A stretch of 16,447 nt of DNA from an uncultured Nitrosomonadales bacterium (GTDB lineage Bacteria; Pseudomonadota; Gammaproteobacteria; Burkholderiales; Methylophilaceae): positions 1-16,447 of the forward strand of contig CAMLMA010000023.1 of the NCBI GenBank assembly GCA_946481065.1. Reading direction: 5' to 3'. Numbering within the stretch: position 1 is the stretch's first letter; the number at the start of each line of letters is the position of its first letter. Shown here piece by piece: positions 6,782 to 14,571 of this stretch. Made by a program: the position numbers and the translations under genes. The notes beneath the pieces were generated by a model that was not told where the DNA came from, made no database searches, and was given only the letters and a program-made list of their open reading frames with translations.

Positions 6782-7339
6782 ATGAAAACAGCTCAGGAAC
6801 TCCGCGTAGGTAACGTGTTTATGGTGGGCAACGACCCAATGGTCGTGCTCAAGGCCGAGTACAGCAAATCCGGTCGCAACTCTTCCGTCGTCAAGATGAA
6901 GTTCAAGAACCTCCTGACCGAGTCGCCGAGCGAAGCCGTTTACAAGGCCGACGACAAGTTCGACGTGGTCGTGCTGGAAAAAAAGGAAGTCACCTACTCC
7001 TATTTCGCTGATCCGATGTATGTTTTCATGGACGCCGAGTACAACCAGTACGAAGTCGAAGCCGAAACCATGGAAGACGCGCTGAAGTTCCTGGAAGACG
7101 GCATGGAATGCGAAGTGGTGTTCTACAACGGCAAGCCGATCTCTGTCGAACTGCCGAACTCTGTCGTACGCGAGATCACCTACACCGAGCCTGCCGTCAA
7201 GGGCGACACCTCTGGCAAGGTGATGAAACCGGCGAAGATCTCCACCGGCTTCGAACTGCCTGTGCCCTTGTTCTGCGGTACCGGCGACAAGATCGAGATC
7301 GACACCCGTACGCTGGAGTACAAGAACCGCGTCAAGTGA
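6782..7339 (+). CDS. efp: Elongation factor P
   Basis: EF-P binds between the P and E sites and promotes peptide-bond formation at consecutive prolines. This 185-residue protein has the three-domain, tRNA-shaped layout: an N-terminal KOW-like domain (1-65), a central OB domain (66-128) and a C-terminal OB domain (129-185) with the signature around [12 protein letters not shown]. The modification loop reads KSGRNSS and places Arg at residue 32 exactly. That is the residue rhamnosylated by EarP, rather than the Lys34 beta-lysylated by EpmA. The adjacent earP confirms the modification type. Domain three is intact, ending [18 protein letters not shown]. Its own -10 box precedes it and a strong terminator follows, so it is probably a single-gene unit. 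Confidence 0.97.
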   Translation: MKTAQELRVGNVFMVGNDPMVVLKAEYSKSGRNSSVVKMKFKNLLTESPSEAVYKADDKFDVVVLEKKEVTYSYFADPMYVFMDAEYNQYEVEAETMEDALKFLEDGMECEVVFYNGKPISVELPNSVVREITYTEPAVKGDTSGKVMKPAKISTGFELPVPLFCGTGDKIEIDTRTLEYKNRVK

Positions 7340-7354
7340 TCCGCTGACGAGAGC

Positions 7355-7380
7355 AAAAAAGGGGCGAAAGCCCCTTTTTT
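7355..7380 (+). terminator. Intrinsic terminator of efp
   Basis: A perfect 11-bp stem, AAAAAAGGGGC (7355-7365) against GCCCCTTTTTT (7370-7380), with a stable GAAA tetraloop. The A-run and T-run make it potentially active on both strands. It starts 15 bp after the efp stop. Confidence 0.95.
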
Positions 7381-7474
7381 ATCGTCTGCGTTCCGGGGAA
7401 GCATTTTCAGCCGGGGTTCTTGCGGTCAGCAGAACAATCCGTTTACACTGAATCACTTATGCTTGATCCGGGAC

Positions 7475-8668
7475 ATGTCAACGATGTTCGAGGGATTGCA
7501 CCGCGAAGTATTCCAGCCTGGCCAGATCATCTTCAATGAAGGCGACGAGGGCGACCGTGCCTACCTGATCGAATCCGGCTGTGTCGAGATCTGTGTCGGC
7601 AACGGCGCGAGACAGCGGCGCGTCAGCTTGCTGGGTAGCGGCGAACTGATCGGCGAGGTCGCCCTGATCGACCACCAAAAGCGGACCGCCACGGTCCGCG
7701 CGCTTAGCGACACCACCGTCGTCGCCATCGAACGCAGCATGGTCGACGAGTTGCTGGAGAAATCCGACCCGGTCATCCGTCACCTGTTGCGCGTGGTGCT
7801 CGAACGCTTCCGCACCACCCAGCGCAGCCTTTCCCCGCGCGTGCTCGACGATCTGTCGCTGATGCTGGAATATCCGAGACAGCAAGACAGCCTGCACGAT
7901 ACCGCAGCCTACGACCTCGCGCTGGCGCAGGATATCGCCCACGCGCTGCATACCAGTCAGTTCGAGATGCATTACCAGCCGATCTGCCGGCTGGACGACG
8001 GTGAGATCGTCGGCTATGAAGCGCTGATCCGCTGGAACCACCCACGCGAAGGCGCCATGGCCCCACTCGATTTTCTATGGGTGGCAGAACGCACGGGGCA
8101 GGTTCGGGATATCGGCTTATGGACGCTGGAACGGGCCTGTCGGGACTGGCCGGCACTCAAGGCGCCACTGCAATGCGAAACGCCGTTCATCAGCGTCAAC
8201 CTCTCGGCAAGCCAGCTCACCGGCAACCATCTGGTCGATGACGTCAAAGCCATCCTGCAGCGGCAACAGATGTCGCCCGCCGAACTGAAACTGGAACTGA
8301 CGGAGAACATCATCATCGGTCGACCCGAGATCGCCTCACAGATCCTCAATAGCCTGATCAGCCTCGGCGGCAGCCTGGCGCTGGATGACTTCGGCACCGC
8401 CTATTCCGGCCTCGACTATTTGCAGCGCTTCCCGATCGCCACCATGAAGATCGACCGCGTATTCATCAGCCAGGTGTTGAGCAGCCCCCAGAACGAGGAG
8501 ATCGTCAGCTCGTCGGTGCAGCTGGCCCATTCATTGGGGATGGATGTCGTGGCGGAAGGCATCGAGAACGAGGCGGTACGGCAGAAACTGCTGGCGTTGA
8601 ATTGCAATTACGGACAAGGCTGGCTGTTCGGCAAGCCGGCCTCACTGGAAGTCGCCCAGCATCACTGA
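7475..8668 (+). CDS. Cyclic-nucleotide-binding/EAL domain protein, probable c-di-GMP phosphodiesterase
   Basis: The N-terminal ~125 residues form a cNMP-binding (CRP-like) domain: FQPGQIIFNEGDEGDRAYLIESG, then the phosphate-binding cassette GEVALIDHQKRTATVRA with its Glu and Arg. After a linker comes a full EAL domain. It has YEALIRW with Glu182, NLSASQL, ELTEN, LDDFGTAYSG with Asp304-Asp305, KIDRVF, AEGIEN and QGWLFGKP. All metal and catalytic residues of EAL phosphodiesterases are there. Loop 6 reads DDFGTAYSG instead of the common DDFGTGYSS but keeps both aspartates. It therefore likely hydrolyses c-di-GMP under control of a nucleotide ligand, without a GGDEF partner or membrane segment. 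The reading frame is open from an upstream TTG at 7463; ATG 7475 or ATG 7484 fit better, the latter with GGGA at a good distance. The stop lies one base from the smpB stop on the other strand. Confidence 0.9.
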   Translation: MSTMFEGLHREVFQPGQIIFNEGDEGDRAYLIESGCVEICVGNGARQRRVSLLGSGELIGEVALIDHQKRTATVRALSDTTVVAIERSMVDELLEKSDPVIRHLLRVVLERFRTTQRSLSPRVLDDLSLMLEYPRQQDSLHDTAAYDLALAQDIAHALHTSQFEMHYQPICRLDDGEIVGYEALIRWNHPREGAMAPLDFLWVAERTGQVRDIGLWTLERACRDWPALKAPLQCETPFISVNLSASQLTGNHLVDDVKAILQRQQMSPAELKLELTENIIIGRPEIASQILNSLISLGGSLALDDFGTAYSGLDYLQRFPIATMKIDRVFISQVLSSPQNEEIVSSSVQLAHSLGMDVVAEGIENEAVRQKLLALNCNYGQGWLFGKPASLEVAQHH

Positions 8669-8669
8669 T

Positions 8670-9119
8670 TCATTTGTTCGCCGAGCGCATGATGCGCCCC
8701 TTCTCGCGCTCCCAGTCTTTCTGCTTCTCAGACTCGCGTTTGTCGTATTGTTTCTTGCCCTTGGCGAGGCCGATCTGCACCTTGACCCGGCCGCGGGTGT
8801 AATGCATGTCGAGCGGCACCAGCGTGTAGCCGGCACGTTCGACCTTGCCGATGAGCTTCGCGATCTCTTCGGAATGCAGCAAGAGTTTACGCGTACGGAT
8901 GGCGTCCGGGCGGATATGGGTCGAAGCTGAACCGAGCGGCGTGACGTGACAGCCGATGAGGTAGATCTCGCCGCGCTGGATGATGACGTAAGCTTCCTTG
9001 ATATTGACACGGTTATCGCGGATCGCCTTCACCTCCCAGCCTTCGAGCACGATGCCGGCTTCGTATTTCTCTTCGATGAAATAGTCGTGGAAGGCTTTTT
9101 TGTTCTGGGCGATGCTCAT
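8670..9119 (-). CDS. smpB: SsrA-binding protein SmpB
   Basis: SmpB binds tmRNA and brings it to stalled ribosomes for trans-translation. The 149-residue protein shows the OB-fold core of the family: [18 protein letters not shown], then [24 protein letters not shown] and the [10 protein letters not shown] helix. It ends in a basic tail ([21 protein letters not shown]) that occupies the decoding centre. Length and ends match the family. The gene is divergent from ratA-rnfH with a 66-bp gap, the same neighbourhood as in E. coli. No ssrA (tmRNA) gene is seen in this window. It converges on the cNMP-EAL gene with a single base between the two stop codons. Confidence 0.97.
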   Translation of the reverse strand: MSIAQNKKAFHDYFIEEKYEAGIVLEGWEVKAIRDNRVNIKEAYVIIQRGEIYLIGCHVTPLGSASTHIRPDAIRTRKLLLHSEEIAKLIGKVERAGYTLVPLDMHYTRGRVKVQIGLAKGKKQYDKRESEKQKDWEREKGRIMRSANK

Positions 9120-9146
9120 GAGCGGATGGATATGACTTAAAATCCT

Positions 9147-9152
9147 ATTTTA
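9147..9152 (-). promoter_or_regulatory. Candidate -10 box for smpB
   Basis: On the minus strand GGTAAAAT gives a TAAAAT hexamer (9152-9147) about 28 bp before the smpB ATG. No convincing -35 is found at 16-18 bp. Weak support. Confidence 0.3.
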
Positions 9153-9185
9153 CCCTAGTTAGTTCGCTCCCATAGACAAGGTCAC

Positions 9186-9614
9186 ATGGCGCAGGTCGAG
9201 AAAACAGTACTCGTCACACATTCCGCAGCACAAATGTACGAACTGGTGGACGCCGTCGAGCGCTACCCCGAATTCCTGCCCTGGTGCGGCGGTATCGATC
9301 TCATCGAGCGCAACGAGCGCGTCACCGTCGCGACCCTGCATATCGCCTATCACGGCATCCGGCAGAATTTCACGACGGAGAACCACAAGGTGTATCCCAG
9401 CCTGATGGACATCAGACTCCGCGACGGTCCGTTCCGGCACCTGGAGGGCGTATGGAAGTTCATCGCACTCGGCGATGACGCCTGCAAGATCGAATTCCGG
9501 CTGAACTACGAGTTCTCCAACGGTTTTCTGGAGAAGCTCATCGCACCCGTGTTCAGCCATATCGCCAACACCTTCGTCGATGCGTTCGTCGAACGCGCCG
9601 ACCAGGTCTATTGA
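9186..9614 (+). CDS. ratA: RatA/COQ10-family START-domain protein
   Basis: This 142-residue protein is a small START/polyketide-cyclase-like fold of the COQ10/RatA family. Diagnostic stretches are VTHSAAQMYELV, ERYPEFLPWC, the RHLEGVWKF strand and the C-terminal helix FSHIANTFVDAFVERA. E. coli RatA (PasT) was described as a toxin blocking 70S assembly, while eukaryotic COQ10 binds ubiquinone. Which role holds here cannot be told from sequence, and the toxin label should be used with care. It sits 29 bp before rnfH and diverges from smpB, a conserved layout in proteobacteria. MAQVEKTVLV at 9186 is the start supported by family length. Confidence 0.92.
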   Translation: MAQVEKTVLVTHSAAQMYELVDAVERYPEFLPWCGGIDLIERNERVTVATLHIAYHGIRQNFTTENHKVYPSLMDIRLRDGPFRHLEGVWKFIALGDDACKIEFRLNYEFSNGFLEKLIAPVFSHIANTFVDAFVERADQVY

Positions 9615-9629
9615 TCGGGACGCAACCCG

Positions 9630-9634
9630 AAGGA
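9630..9634 (+). promoter_or_regulatory. Ribosome binding site that fixes the rnfH start
   Basis: AAGGA lies 9 nt before the ATG at 9644. This supports 9644 rather than the in-frame TTG at 9611, which would overlap the end of ratA. Confidence 0.7.
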
Positions 9635-9643
9635 CATCGCAAC

Positions 9644-9967
9644 ATGCAAAACGACATCATGGTGGAAGTGGCCTACGCACTGCCCGAGGAACAACTGATC
9701 ATTCCCGTTCGGGTCCCGACCGGCACGACGGCGGAAGACGCCATCAAGCTATCGGGGGTGTTGCAGAAATTCCCCGAGATCGACCTTGCGGTGAACAAGT
9801 TCGGCATCTTCGGCAAGCTGACCAAGCCGGATACGGTGCTGCGCGAACTGGACAGGGTGGAGATCTACCGGCCGCTGATCGCGGACCCCAAGGAAGTCAG
9901 GCGCCAACGTGCCGCGGAAGGCAAGGTCATGAAAAAGGGCGGTGGTGATGCCGCCCCTGAAGCCTGA
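9644..9967 (+). CDS. rnfH: RnfH-family ubiquitin-like-fold protein (RatB/PasI)
   Basis: A 107-residue RnfH-family protein, called RatB or PasI in E. coli. The family pattern is complete: VEVAYALPEEQ at the start, a central SGVLQKFPEIDLAVNKFGIFGK, then RVEIYRPLIADPKEVRRQRA and a polar, glycine-rich tail. The fold is beta-grasp (ubiquitin-like). Its biochemical role is unsettled. It was named from rnf clusters, where it is linked to electron transport, and it was proposed as an antitoxin to RatA. No rnf genes are in this window; it is paired with ratA, as is usual. It is the last gene of the two-gene unit, and converges with the DUF4124 gene. Confidence 0.92.
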   Translation: MQNDIMVEVAYALPEEQLIIPVRVPTGTTAEDAIKLSGVLQKFPEIDLAVNKFGIFGKLTKPDTVLRELDRVEIYRPLIADPKEVRRQRAAEGKVMKKGGGDAAPEA

Positions 9968-10003
9968 TGCTGCAAGCCTGACACGCGAGGCCTGAGGGCT
10001 GCG
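9962..10003. repeat. Three imperfect 14-bp units sharing GCCTGA
   Basis: GCCTGA recurs at 9962, 9976 and 9990, exactly 14 bp apart, across the end of rnfH and the convergent gap. The rest of each unit is only loosely conserved. The first copy contains the rnfH stop codon. Possibly the remains of a short tandem duplication. Confidence 0.5.
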
Positions 10004-10006
10004 CGC

Positions 10007-10483
10007 CTACTTGCAGTTACGTTCGATATCGCGCTTGGCGATCTCTTTCTCTTTCGCGATGCTGGCTTCGTCGAACTCGACCCGCTCGCCCTTCTCGTTC
10101 AGCCGGTAAGCTCCGGGCTGGGACAAGGCTTCAAGATTGGACTTGGCTTTTTCGCAGTTCTCTTTCTTGACCAGCGTCTCAGCCTCTTTCAACTTCTCCT
10201 TGCGCTTGGCCTCGTCGAGAGTATCGGCCTTGCTCTGCGTACCCGGCTCCTCGGCCGCAGGTTCATCCTGTTTTTGCGGGCCGGAGACAGGCTTCTTCTT
10301 GCCCTGCATGGATTCGACCTGCACATTGGCTGGCGGCGGGATATCCGAGTAACGCACGACACCGTTCGCGTCTTTCCATTTATAGATCTCCGCCTGGGCG
10401 GCGGTGGAAAACAGCGTGCCAAAAAACAGCACGCCATAAAGTAGCGAGCGAAGACAAATGACGGGGAGTAAAGGCATATTCAT
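10007..10483 (-). CDS. Exported DUF4124-domain protein
   Basis: A 158-residue exported protein. The signal peptide (LRSLLYGVLFFGTLFSTAAQA) is followed directly by the DUF4124 motif, EIYKWKDANGVVRYSDIPPP, a short beta-rich domain common in betaproteobacterial periplasmic proteins. The middle is low-complexity and charged (KKKPVSGPQKQDEPAAEEPG), followed by a probable helix or coiled coil (TLDEAKRKEKLKEAETLVKK). The C-terminus holds a pair of cysteines far apart (ENCEKA and ERNCK), which could form a disulfide. Function is unknown for the domain. The start is set at 10483 because AGGAAG stands at the right distance before it; an upstream ATG at 10498 would precede that site. Divergent from guaB. 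Confidence 0.88.
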   Translation of the reverse strand: MNMPLLPVICLRSLLYGVLFFGTLFSTAAQAEIYKWKDANGVVRYSDIPPPANVQVESMQGKKKPVSGPQKQDEPAAEEPGTQSKADTLDEAKRKEKLKEAETLVKKENCEKAKSNLEALSQPGAYRLNEKGERVEFDEASIAKEKEIAKRDIERNCK

Positions 10484-10487
10484 CCGG

Positions 10488-10493
10488 CTTCCT
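10488..10493 (-). promoter_or_regulatory. Ribosome binding site that fixes the DUF4124 start
   Basis: AGGAAG on the minus strand (10493-10488) lies 4 nt before the ATG at 10483 and inside the alternative N-terminus from 10498. It favours the shorter protein. Confidence 0.65.
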
Positions 10494-10599
10494 AACATGC
10501 GACTGATTCAAGTTGGCTAACAATAAGCGGCTAAATGCATGCCGTCAATAACAGGGCGACTTTTTGCCCAGGTTCCCGCTTGACATCGCAGGCGGCAGA

Positions 10600-10628
10600 T
10601 TTACCGCAAAGCCCTAACCCGGTATAAT
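10600..10628 (+). promoter_or_regulatory. Promoter of the guaB operon
   Basis: TTTACC (10600-10605, four of six matches) and a perfect TATAAT (10623-10628) are separated by 17 bp. Transcription would start near 10635, giving a leader of about 17 nt. A perfect TTGACA at 10580-10585 lies 37 bp from the -10, too far to be its -35. No PurR-like operator was recognised. Confidence 0.7.
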
Positions 10629-10651
10629 TGCCTTTTGCCGGAAAAATCTCT

Positions 10652-12112
10652 ATGCGTCTGTTGCAAAAAGCGCTCACCTTCGACGATGTCCTACTGGTTC
10701 CAGCGCACTCCAACGTACTCCCCCGTGAAGTCAGCCTAGCCACCCAACTCACCCGCTCCATCCGTCTCAATATCCCGCTGGTCTCGGCCGCGATGGATAC
10801 CGTGACCGAAGCGCCGCTGGCCATCGCGCTGGCACAGGAAGGCGGCATGGGCATCATCCACAAGAACATGTCGGCCGCAGCCCAGGCCAGCCATGTCCTG
10901 CGCGTGAAGCGTTTCGAGTCCGGTGTCGTGCATGATCCGGTCGTCATCCAGCCGCACATGACGGTACGCGATGTGTTGAGCCTGACGCGCCAGCACAAGA
11001 TCTCCGGCCTGCCAGTGGTCGACGGCAACAAGGTGGTCGGCATCGTCACCAACCGCGACCTGCGCTTCGAGACCAATCTGGATCAATCGATCTCCAATAT
11101 CATGACGCCGCGCGACCGTCTGGTCACCGTGCCTGAAGGTGCGAACCGTGAAGAGGTCGTGCAGTTGCTGCACAAGCACCGTCTGGAACGCGTGCTGGTC
11201 GTCAACGACGCCTTCGAGCTCAAGGGTCTGATCACGGTCAAGGACATCCAGAAATCCAGTGACCACCCGCTCGCCTGCAAGGATGAAAAGGGGCGCCTGC
11301 GGGTCGGTGCCGCCGTCGGCGTAGGTGAAGGCACGGAAGAACGCGTCGCCGCCCTCGCCGAAGCCGGTGTCGACGTCATCGTCGTCGATACCGCGCACGG
11401 CCACTCGCAAGGCGTGCTAGACCGCGTCACCTGGGTCAAGAAGCATTTCCCTGAAGTACAGGTCATCGGCGGCAACATCGCCACTGCCAGCGCCGCCAAA
11501 GCCCTGGTCGATGCCGGTGCGGACGGCGTCAAGGTCGGCATCGGCCCTGGCTCCATCTGCACCACGCGTATCGTCGCCGGTGTCGGCGTGCCGCAGATCA
11601 GCGCCGTCGCCAACGTCGAGGAAGCCTTGCGCGGCAGCGGCGTACCGTTCATCGCCGATGGCGGTATCCGCTTTTCCGGCGACATCTCCAAGGCGATCGC
11701 CGCTGGCGCGTATTCCGTGATGCTGGGCGGCATGTTCGCCGGCACCGAGGAAGCGCCAGGCGAGATCGAACTGTTCCAGGGTCGTTCCTACAAATCCTAT
11801 CGTGGCATGGGTTCCATCGGCGCCATGGAAAAGGGTTCCAGCGACCGCTACTTCCAGGACAACAACGGCAATGCCGACAAGCTGGTGCCGGAAGGCATCG
11901 AAGGCCGCGTACCCTACAAGGGCAGCGTACTGGCGGTGATCCACCAGCTGATGGGTGGCCTGCGCGCCTCCATGGGCTACGTCGGCTGTGCGACCATCGA
12001 AGAGATGCGCACGCGTGCCGAGTTCGTGCAGATCACCTCGGCCGGTATGCGCGAGTCGCATGTGCATGACGTGCAGATCACCAAAGAAGCGCCGAACTAC
12101 CACGTCGAATAA
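10652..12112 (+). CDS. guaB: Inosine-5'-monophosphate dehydrogenase
   Basis: GuaB oxidises IMP to XMP with NAD+, the committing step to guanine nucleotides. The 486-residue protein has the full layout. The N-terminal barrel starts [17 protein letters not shown]. Two CBS domains are inserted at roughly 93-203 ([19 protein letters not shown]), where purine nucleotides bind allosterically. The barrel then resumes with [27 protein letters not shown] (catalytic Cys303), [26 protein letters not shown] and the flap GSSDRYFQ with the Arg-Tyr pair. The start at 10652 agrees with the family; an upstream TTG at 10628 overlaps the -10 box. It is the first gene of an apparent guaB-SIMPL-guaA operon, with 6 bp to the next gene. 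Confidence 0.98.
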   Translation: MRLLQKALTFDDVLLVPAHSNVLPREVSLATQLTRSIRLNIPLVSAAMDTVTEAPLAIALAQEGGMGIIHKNMSAAAQASHVLRVKRFESGVVHDPVVIQPHMTVRDVLSLTRQHKISGLPVVDGNKVVGIVTNRDLRFETNLDQSISNIMTPRDRLVTVPEGANREEVVQLLHKHRLERVLVVNDAFELKGLITVKDIQKSSDHPLACKDEKGRLRVGAAVGVGEGTEERVAALAEAGVDVIVVDTAHGHSQGVLDRVTWVKKHFPEVQVIGGNIATASAAKALVDAGADGVKVGIGPGSICTTRIVAGVGVPQISAVANVEEALRGSGVPFIADGGIRFSGDISKAIAAGAYSVMLGGMFAGTEEAPGEIELFQGRSYKSYRGMGSIGAMEKGSSDRYFQDNNGNADKLVPEGIEGRVPYKGSVLAVIHQLMGGLRASMGYVGCATIEEMRTRAEFVQITSAGMRESHVHDVQITKEAPNYHVE

Positions 12113-12118
12113 GCGCGC

Positions 12119-12844
12119 ATGCAGCCAGCCCAACAACGCCATGTCGCCGAATCCGCCATCCTGGGCGGCTTGTTGCTCGTCGGCCTGGCCTTGCTCGGCT
12201 ACCTGATCGCGCAGAGCATCGTCAACATCAAGCTCATGGACCGCTCGGTCGAGGTCAAGGGCCTCTCCGAGCGTGAAGTGGCCGCGGATATCGCGATCTG
12301 GCCGATCACCTTCAACGTTGCCGACAACGACCTGTCCAACCTCTACCAGACGGTGCAGCAGAAGAACGACAGCGTCGTGAAGTTCCTTGAAAAGAACGGC
12401 TTCAAGGCGGAAGAGATCACCATCTCGACGCCATCCGTGGTCGACAGGCAGGCACGCGAGTACGGCAACGACGGGGCGAATGCCCGATATCGCTACACCG
12501 CGAGCTCGACTGTCACGGTCTACAGCAACCAGGTGGATGCCGTGCGTCAATCCATGATCAAGCTCGTGGAGCTGGGCAAGCAAGGCATCGCCATCGCTGG
12601 TGATACCTACAGCACCCAGTTCATCTACAGCAAGCTCAACGACATCAAACCGGGCATGATCGAGGAAGCCACCCGCAACGCGCGCGAAGCGGCGGAGAAG
12701 TTCGCCAAGGATTCCGCGAGCAAGCTCGGCAAGATCAAACACGCCAACCAGGGCCAGTTCAGTATCGAGAACCGCGACTCCAGCACGGCGCACATCAAGA
12801 AGGTGCGCGTCGTGTCCACCGTCGAGTATTACCTTTCCGACTAA
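12119..12844 (+). CDS. SIMPL-domain (DUF541) membrane-anchored protein
   Basis: A 241-residue protein with one N-terminal transmembrane anchor ([20 protein letters not shown], residues 12-31), then a SIMPL/DUF541 domain. Typical marks are [20 protein letters not shown], the [20 protein letters not shown] helix-strand region, [13 protein letters not shown], and the C-terminal repeat of the fold ending VVSTVEYYL. The soluble part should face the periplasm. SIMPL proteins have roles from oxidative-stress tolerance to outer-membrane-associated assembly, and no single activity is established. It begins 6 bp after guaB without a visible Shine-Dalgarno, so translation is probably coupled to guaB. 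Its place between guaB and guaA is the oddity; a functional link to GMP synthesis is not evident. A hairpin separates it from guaA. Confidence 0.9.
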   Translation: MQPAQQRHVAESAILGGLLLVGLALLGYLIAQSIVNIKLMDRSVEVKGLSEREVAADIAIWPITFNVADNDLSNLYQTVQQKNDSVVKFLEKNGFKAEEITISTPSVVDRQAREYGNDGANARYRYTASSTVTVYSNQVDAVRQSMIKLVELGKQGIAIAGDTYSTQFIYSKLNDIKPGMIEEATRNAREAAEKFAKDSASKLGKIKHANQGQFSIENRDSSTAHIKKVRVVSTVEYYLSD

Positions 12845-12852
12845 TCCAAACC

Positions 12853-12874
12853 GCGCCGCCATCGCTGGCGGCGC
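12853..12874 (+). repeat. Strong GC hairpin between the SIMPL gene and guaA
   Basis: GCGCCGCCA (12853-12861) pairs perfectly with TGGCGGCGC (12866-12874) around a TCGC tetraloop. No T-run follows, so a classical terminator is unlikely. It ends 19 nt before the guaA ATG, which lacks a clear Shine-Dalgarno. It could modulate guaA translation, block upstream decay, or be a processing site. Confidence 0.7.
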
Positions 12875-12893
12875 CTATTGCCTGAAACCATCC

Positions 12894-14456
12894 ATGACCC
12901 AGAAAATCCTCATCCTCGATTTCGGTTCCCAATACACGCAGCTGATCGCGCGCCGCGTCCGCGAAGCCAATGTCTACTGCGAACTGCATTCGTGGGATGT
13001 CGACGAAGCCTTCATCAAGGCATTCAAACCAGCCGGCATCATCCTTTCAGGCGGCCCGAATTCGGTCTACGAGGACGAGACGCCGCGTGCGCACGACATC
13101 GTGTTCAAGCTGGGCATCCCCGTCCTCGGCATCTGCTACGGCATGCAGACCATGGCCTCGCAGCTTGGCGGCAAGGTCGAGAACGCCGCCAAGCGTGAAT
13201 TCGGCTATGCCGAGATCCGCGCGCGCGGCCACTCGCGCCTGTTCCTCAACATCCAGGACCGCAGCAACGATGAAGGCCACGGCCTGCTCGATGTCTGGAT
13301 GAGCCATGGCGACAAGGTCACCGAGCTGCCGGCCGGCTTCAACATCATCGCCAGCAACGCCTCGACGCCGATCGCCGGCATGGCCGACGAGAAACGTGGC
13401 TTCTACGCCGTGCAGTTCCACCCGGAAGTCACGCACACGCGCCAGGGCAAATCCATCCTCAGCCGCTTCGTCCATGAGATCTGCGGCTGCGACCGTAGCT
13501 GGAACATGCCGGATTACGTCGAAACGGCGGTCAAGCGCATCCGCGACGAAGTCGGCAGCGACCAGGTCATCCTCGGCCTGTCGGGCGGCGTCGACTCATC
13601 CGTCGCCGCGGCGCTGATCCATCGTGCGATCGGCGACCAGCTGACCTGCGTCTTCGTCGATAATGGCCTGCTGCGCTTGAATGAGGCCGAACAGGTGATG
13701 CAGACCTTCGCCAGGAACCTTGGCGTCAAGGTGATCCATGTCGATGCCAGTGAGAAATTCCTCGGCGACCTCAAGGGGGTCAGCGACCCGGAGGCCAAAC
13801 GCAAGATCATCGGCCGCGAGTTCGTCGAAGTGTTCCAGCAGGAATCCGCCAAACTGCCGCAAGCCAAGTGGCTCGCGCAAGGCACGATCTACCCGGATGT
13901 GATCGAATCCGCCGGCGCGAAGACCAAGAAGGCCCACACCATCAAGAGTCACCATAACGTCGGCGGCTTGCCTGATACGCTCAAGCTGAAATTGCTCGAG
14001 CCGCTGCGTGAACTGTTCAAGGATGAGGTACGCGAACTCGGCGTGGCGCTCGGCCTGCCGCATGACATGGTCTATCGCCATCCCTTCCCTGGTCCAGGCC
14101 TGGGCGTGCGCATCCTCGGCGAGGTGAAGAAGGAATATGCCGATCTGCTGAGGAGGGCTGACGCCATATTCATCGAGGAATTGCGTCACGCCGGCTGGTA
14201 CGAGAAGACCTCGCAGGCCTTTGCCGTCTTCCTGCCCGTGAAGTCGGTCGGTGTCATGGGCGATGGCCGTACCTATGATTACGTGGTCGCGCTGCGCGCC
14301 GTCGTCACCAGCGACTTCATGACCGCGCACTGGGCTGAGCTGCCGTACGAATTGCTGGGCAAGGTGTCGAACCGCATCATCAATGAAGTACGCGGCATCA
14401 ACCGCGTGGTGTATGACATTTCCGGCAAGCCGCCAGCCACGATCGAGTGGGAGTAA
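12894..14456 (+). CDS. guaA: GMP synthase (glutamine-hydrolysing)
   Basis: GuaA aminates XMP to GMP using ATP and glutamine. The 520-residue protein has the class I glutamine amidotransferase domain first: [18 protein letters not shown], then GICYGMQ with nucleophile Cys81, and FHPEVTHT with His176 and Glu178 to complete the triad. The ATP pyrophosphatase domain follows, with the PP-loop [13 protein letters not shown] (Ser230 onward), [15 protein letters not shown] and the [11 protein letters not shown] segment. The C-terminal dimerisation/XMP-binding domain holds [16 protein letters not shown] and ends [18 protein letters not shown], as in all bacterial GuaA. All key residues are intact. It completes the IMP-to-GMP route begun by guaB 0.8 kb upstream. 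Confidence 0.98.
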   Translation: MTQKILILDFGSQYTQLIARRVREANVYCELHSWDVDEAFIKAFKPAGIILSGGPNSVYEDETPRAHDIVFKLGIPVLGICYGMQTMASQLGGKVENAAKREFGYAEIRARGHSRLFLNIQDRSNDEGHGLLDVWMSHGDKVTELPAGFNIIASNASTPIAGMADEKRGFYAVQFHPEVTHTRQGKSILSRFVHEICGCDRSWNMPDYVETAVKRIRDEVGSDQVILGLSGGVDSSVAAALIHRAIGDQLTCVFVDNGLLRLNEAEQVMQTFARNLGVKVIHVDASEKFLGDLKGVSDPEAKRKIIGREFVEVFQQESAKLPQAKWLAQGTIYPDVIESAGAKTKKAHTIKSHHNVGGLPDTLKLKLLEPLRELFKDEVRELGVALGLPHDMVYRHPFPGPGLGVRILGEVKKEYADLLRRADAIFIEELRHAGWYEKTSQAFAVFLPVKSVGVMGDGRTYDYVVALRAVVTSDFMTAHWAELPYELLGKVSNRIINEVRGINRVVYDISGKPPATIEWE

Positions 14457-14528
14457 AGCTTTTGCAGGGGTAGCAGGTTCCGTCGACGCAGTCGATGGAT
14501 GCGACCCGGAAAAAGCGCCCGGCCATGT

Positions 14529-14553
14529 CAATTGCAGCCCTCACAATTGCAGC
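14529..14553. repeat. 10-bp direct repeat upstream of the Gre-like gene
   Basis: CAATTGCAGC occurs at 14529-14538 and again at 14544-14553, starts 15 bp apart, within the 115-bp gap after guaA. A weak promoter-like pair overlaps it (TTGCAG, then CATAAG at 14557-14562). It may be an operator for the gene at 14572; nothing else is recognised in this gap. Confidence 0.55.
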
Positions 14554-14571
14554 AATCATAAGCGAAGTTAA

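Noticed and set aside
9186..9967. ratA-rnfH as a toxin-antitoxin module.
   Set aside because: The arrangement is a conserved housekeeping neighbourhood next to smpB, and the families are better viewed as a lipid/quinone-binding START protein and a beta-grasp protein; sequence alone gives no support for a toxin pair.
10580..10585. Perfect TTGACA upstream of guaB as the -35 box.
   Set aside because: It is 37 bp from the TATAAT. The TTTACC at 10600 has the correct 17-bp spacing.
11417..12862. A 481-codon open frame antisense to guaB and the SIMPL gene.
   Set aside because: It is the complement of two certain genes in GC-rich DNA. Its protein is an unbroken run of Asp/Leu/His/Val/Gly-biased sequence with no recognisable domain, the usual mirror of a GC-rich coding strand.
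12853..12874. The GC hairpin as a guaA-preceding intrinsic terminator.
   Set aside because: No T-run follows and guaA starts 19 nt later with no separate promoter seen.
13596..14531. A 311-codon antisense frame over guaA.
   Set aside because: Shadow of a complete, intact guaA; no motifs.
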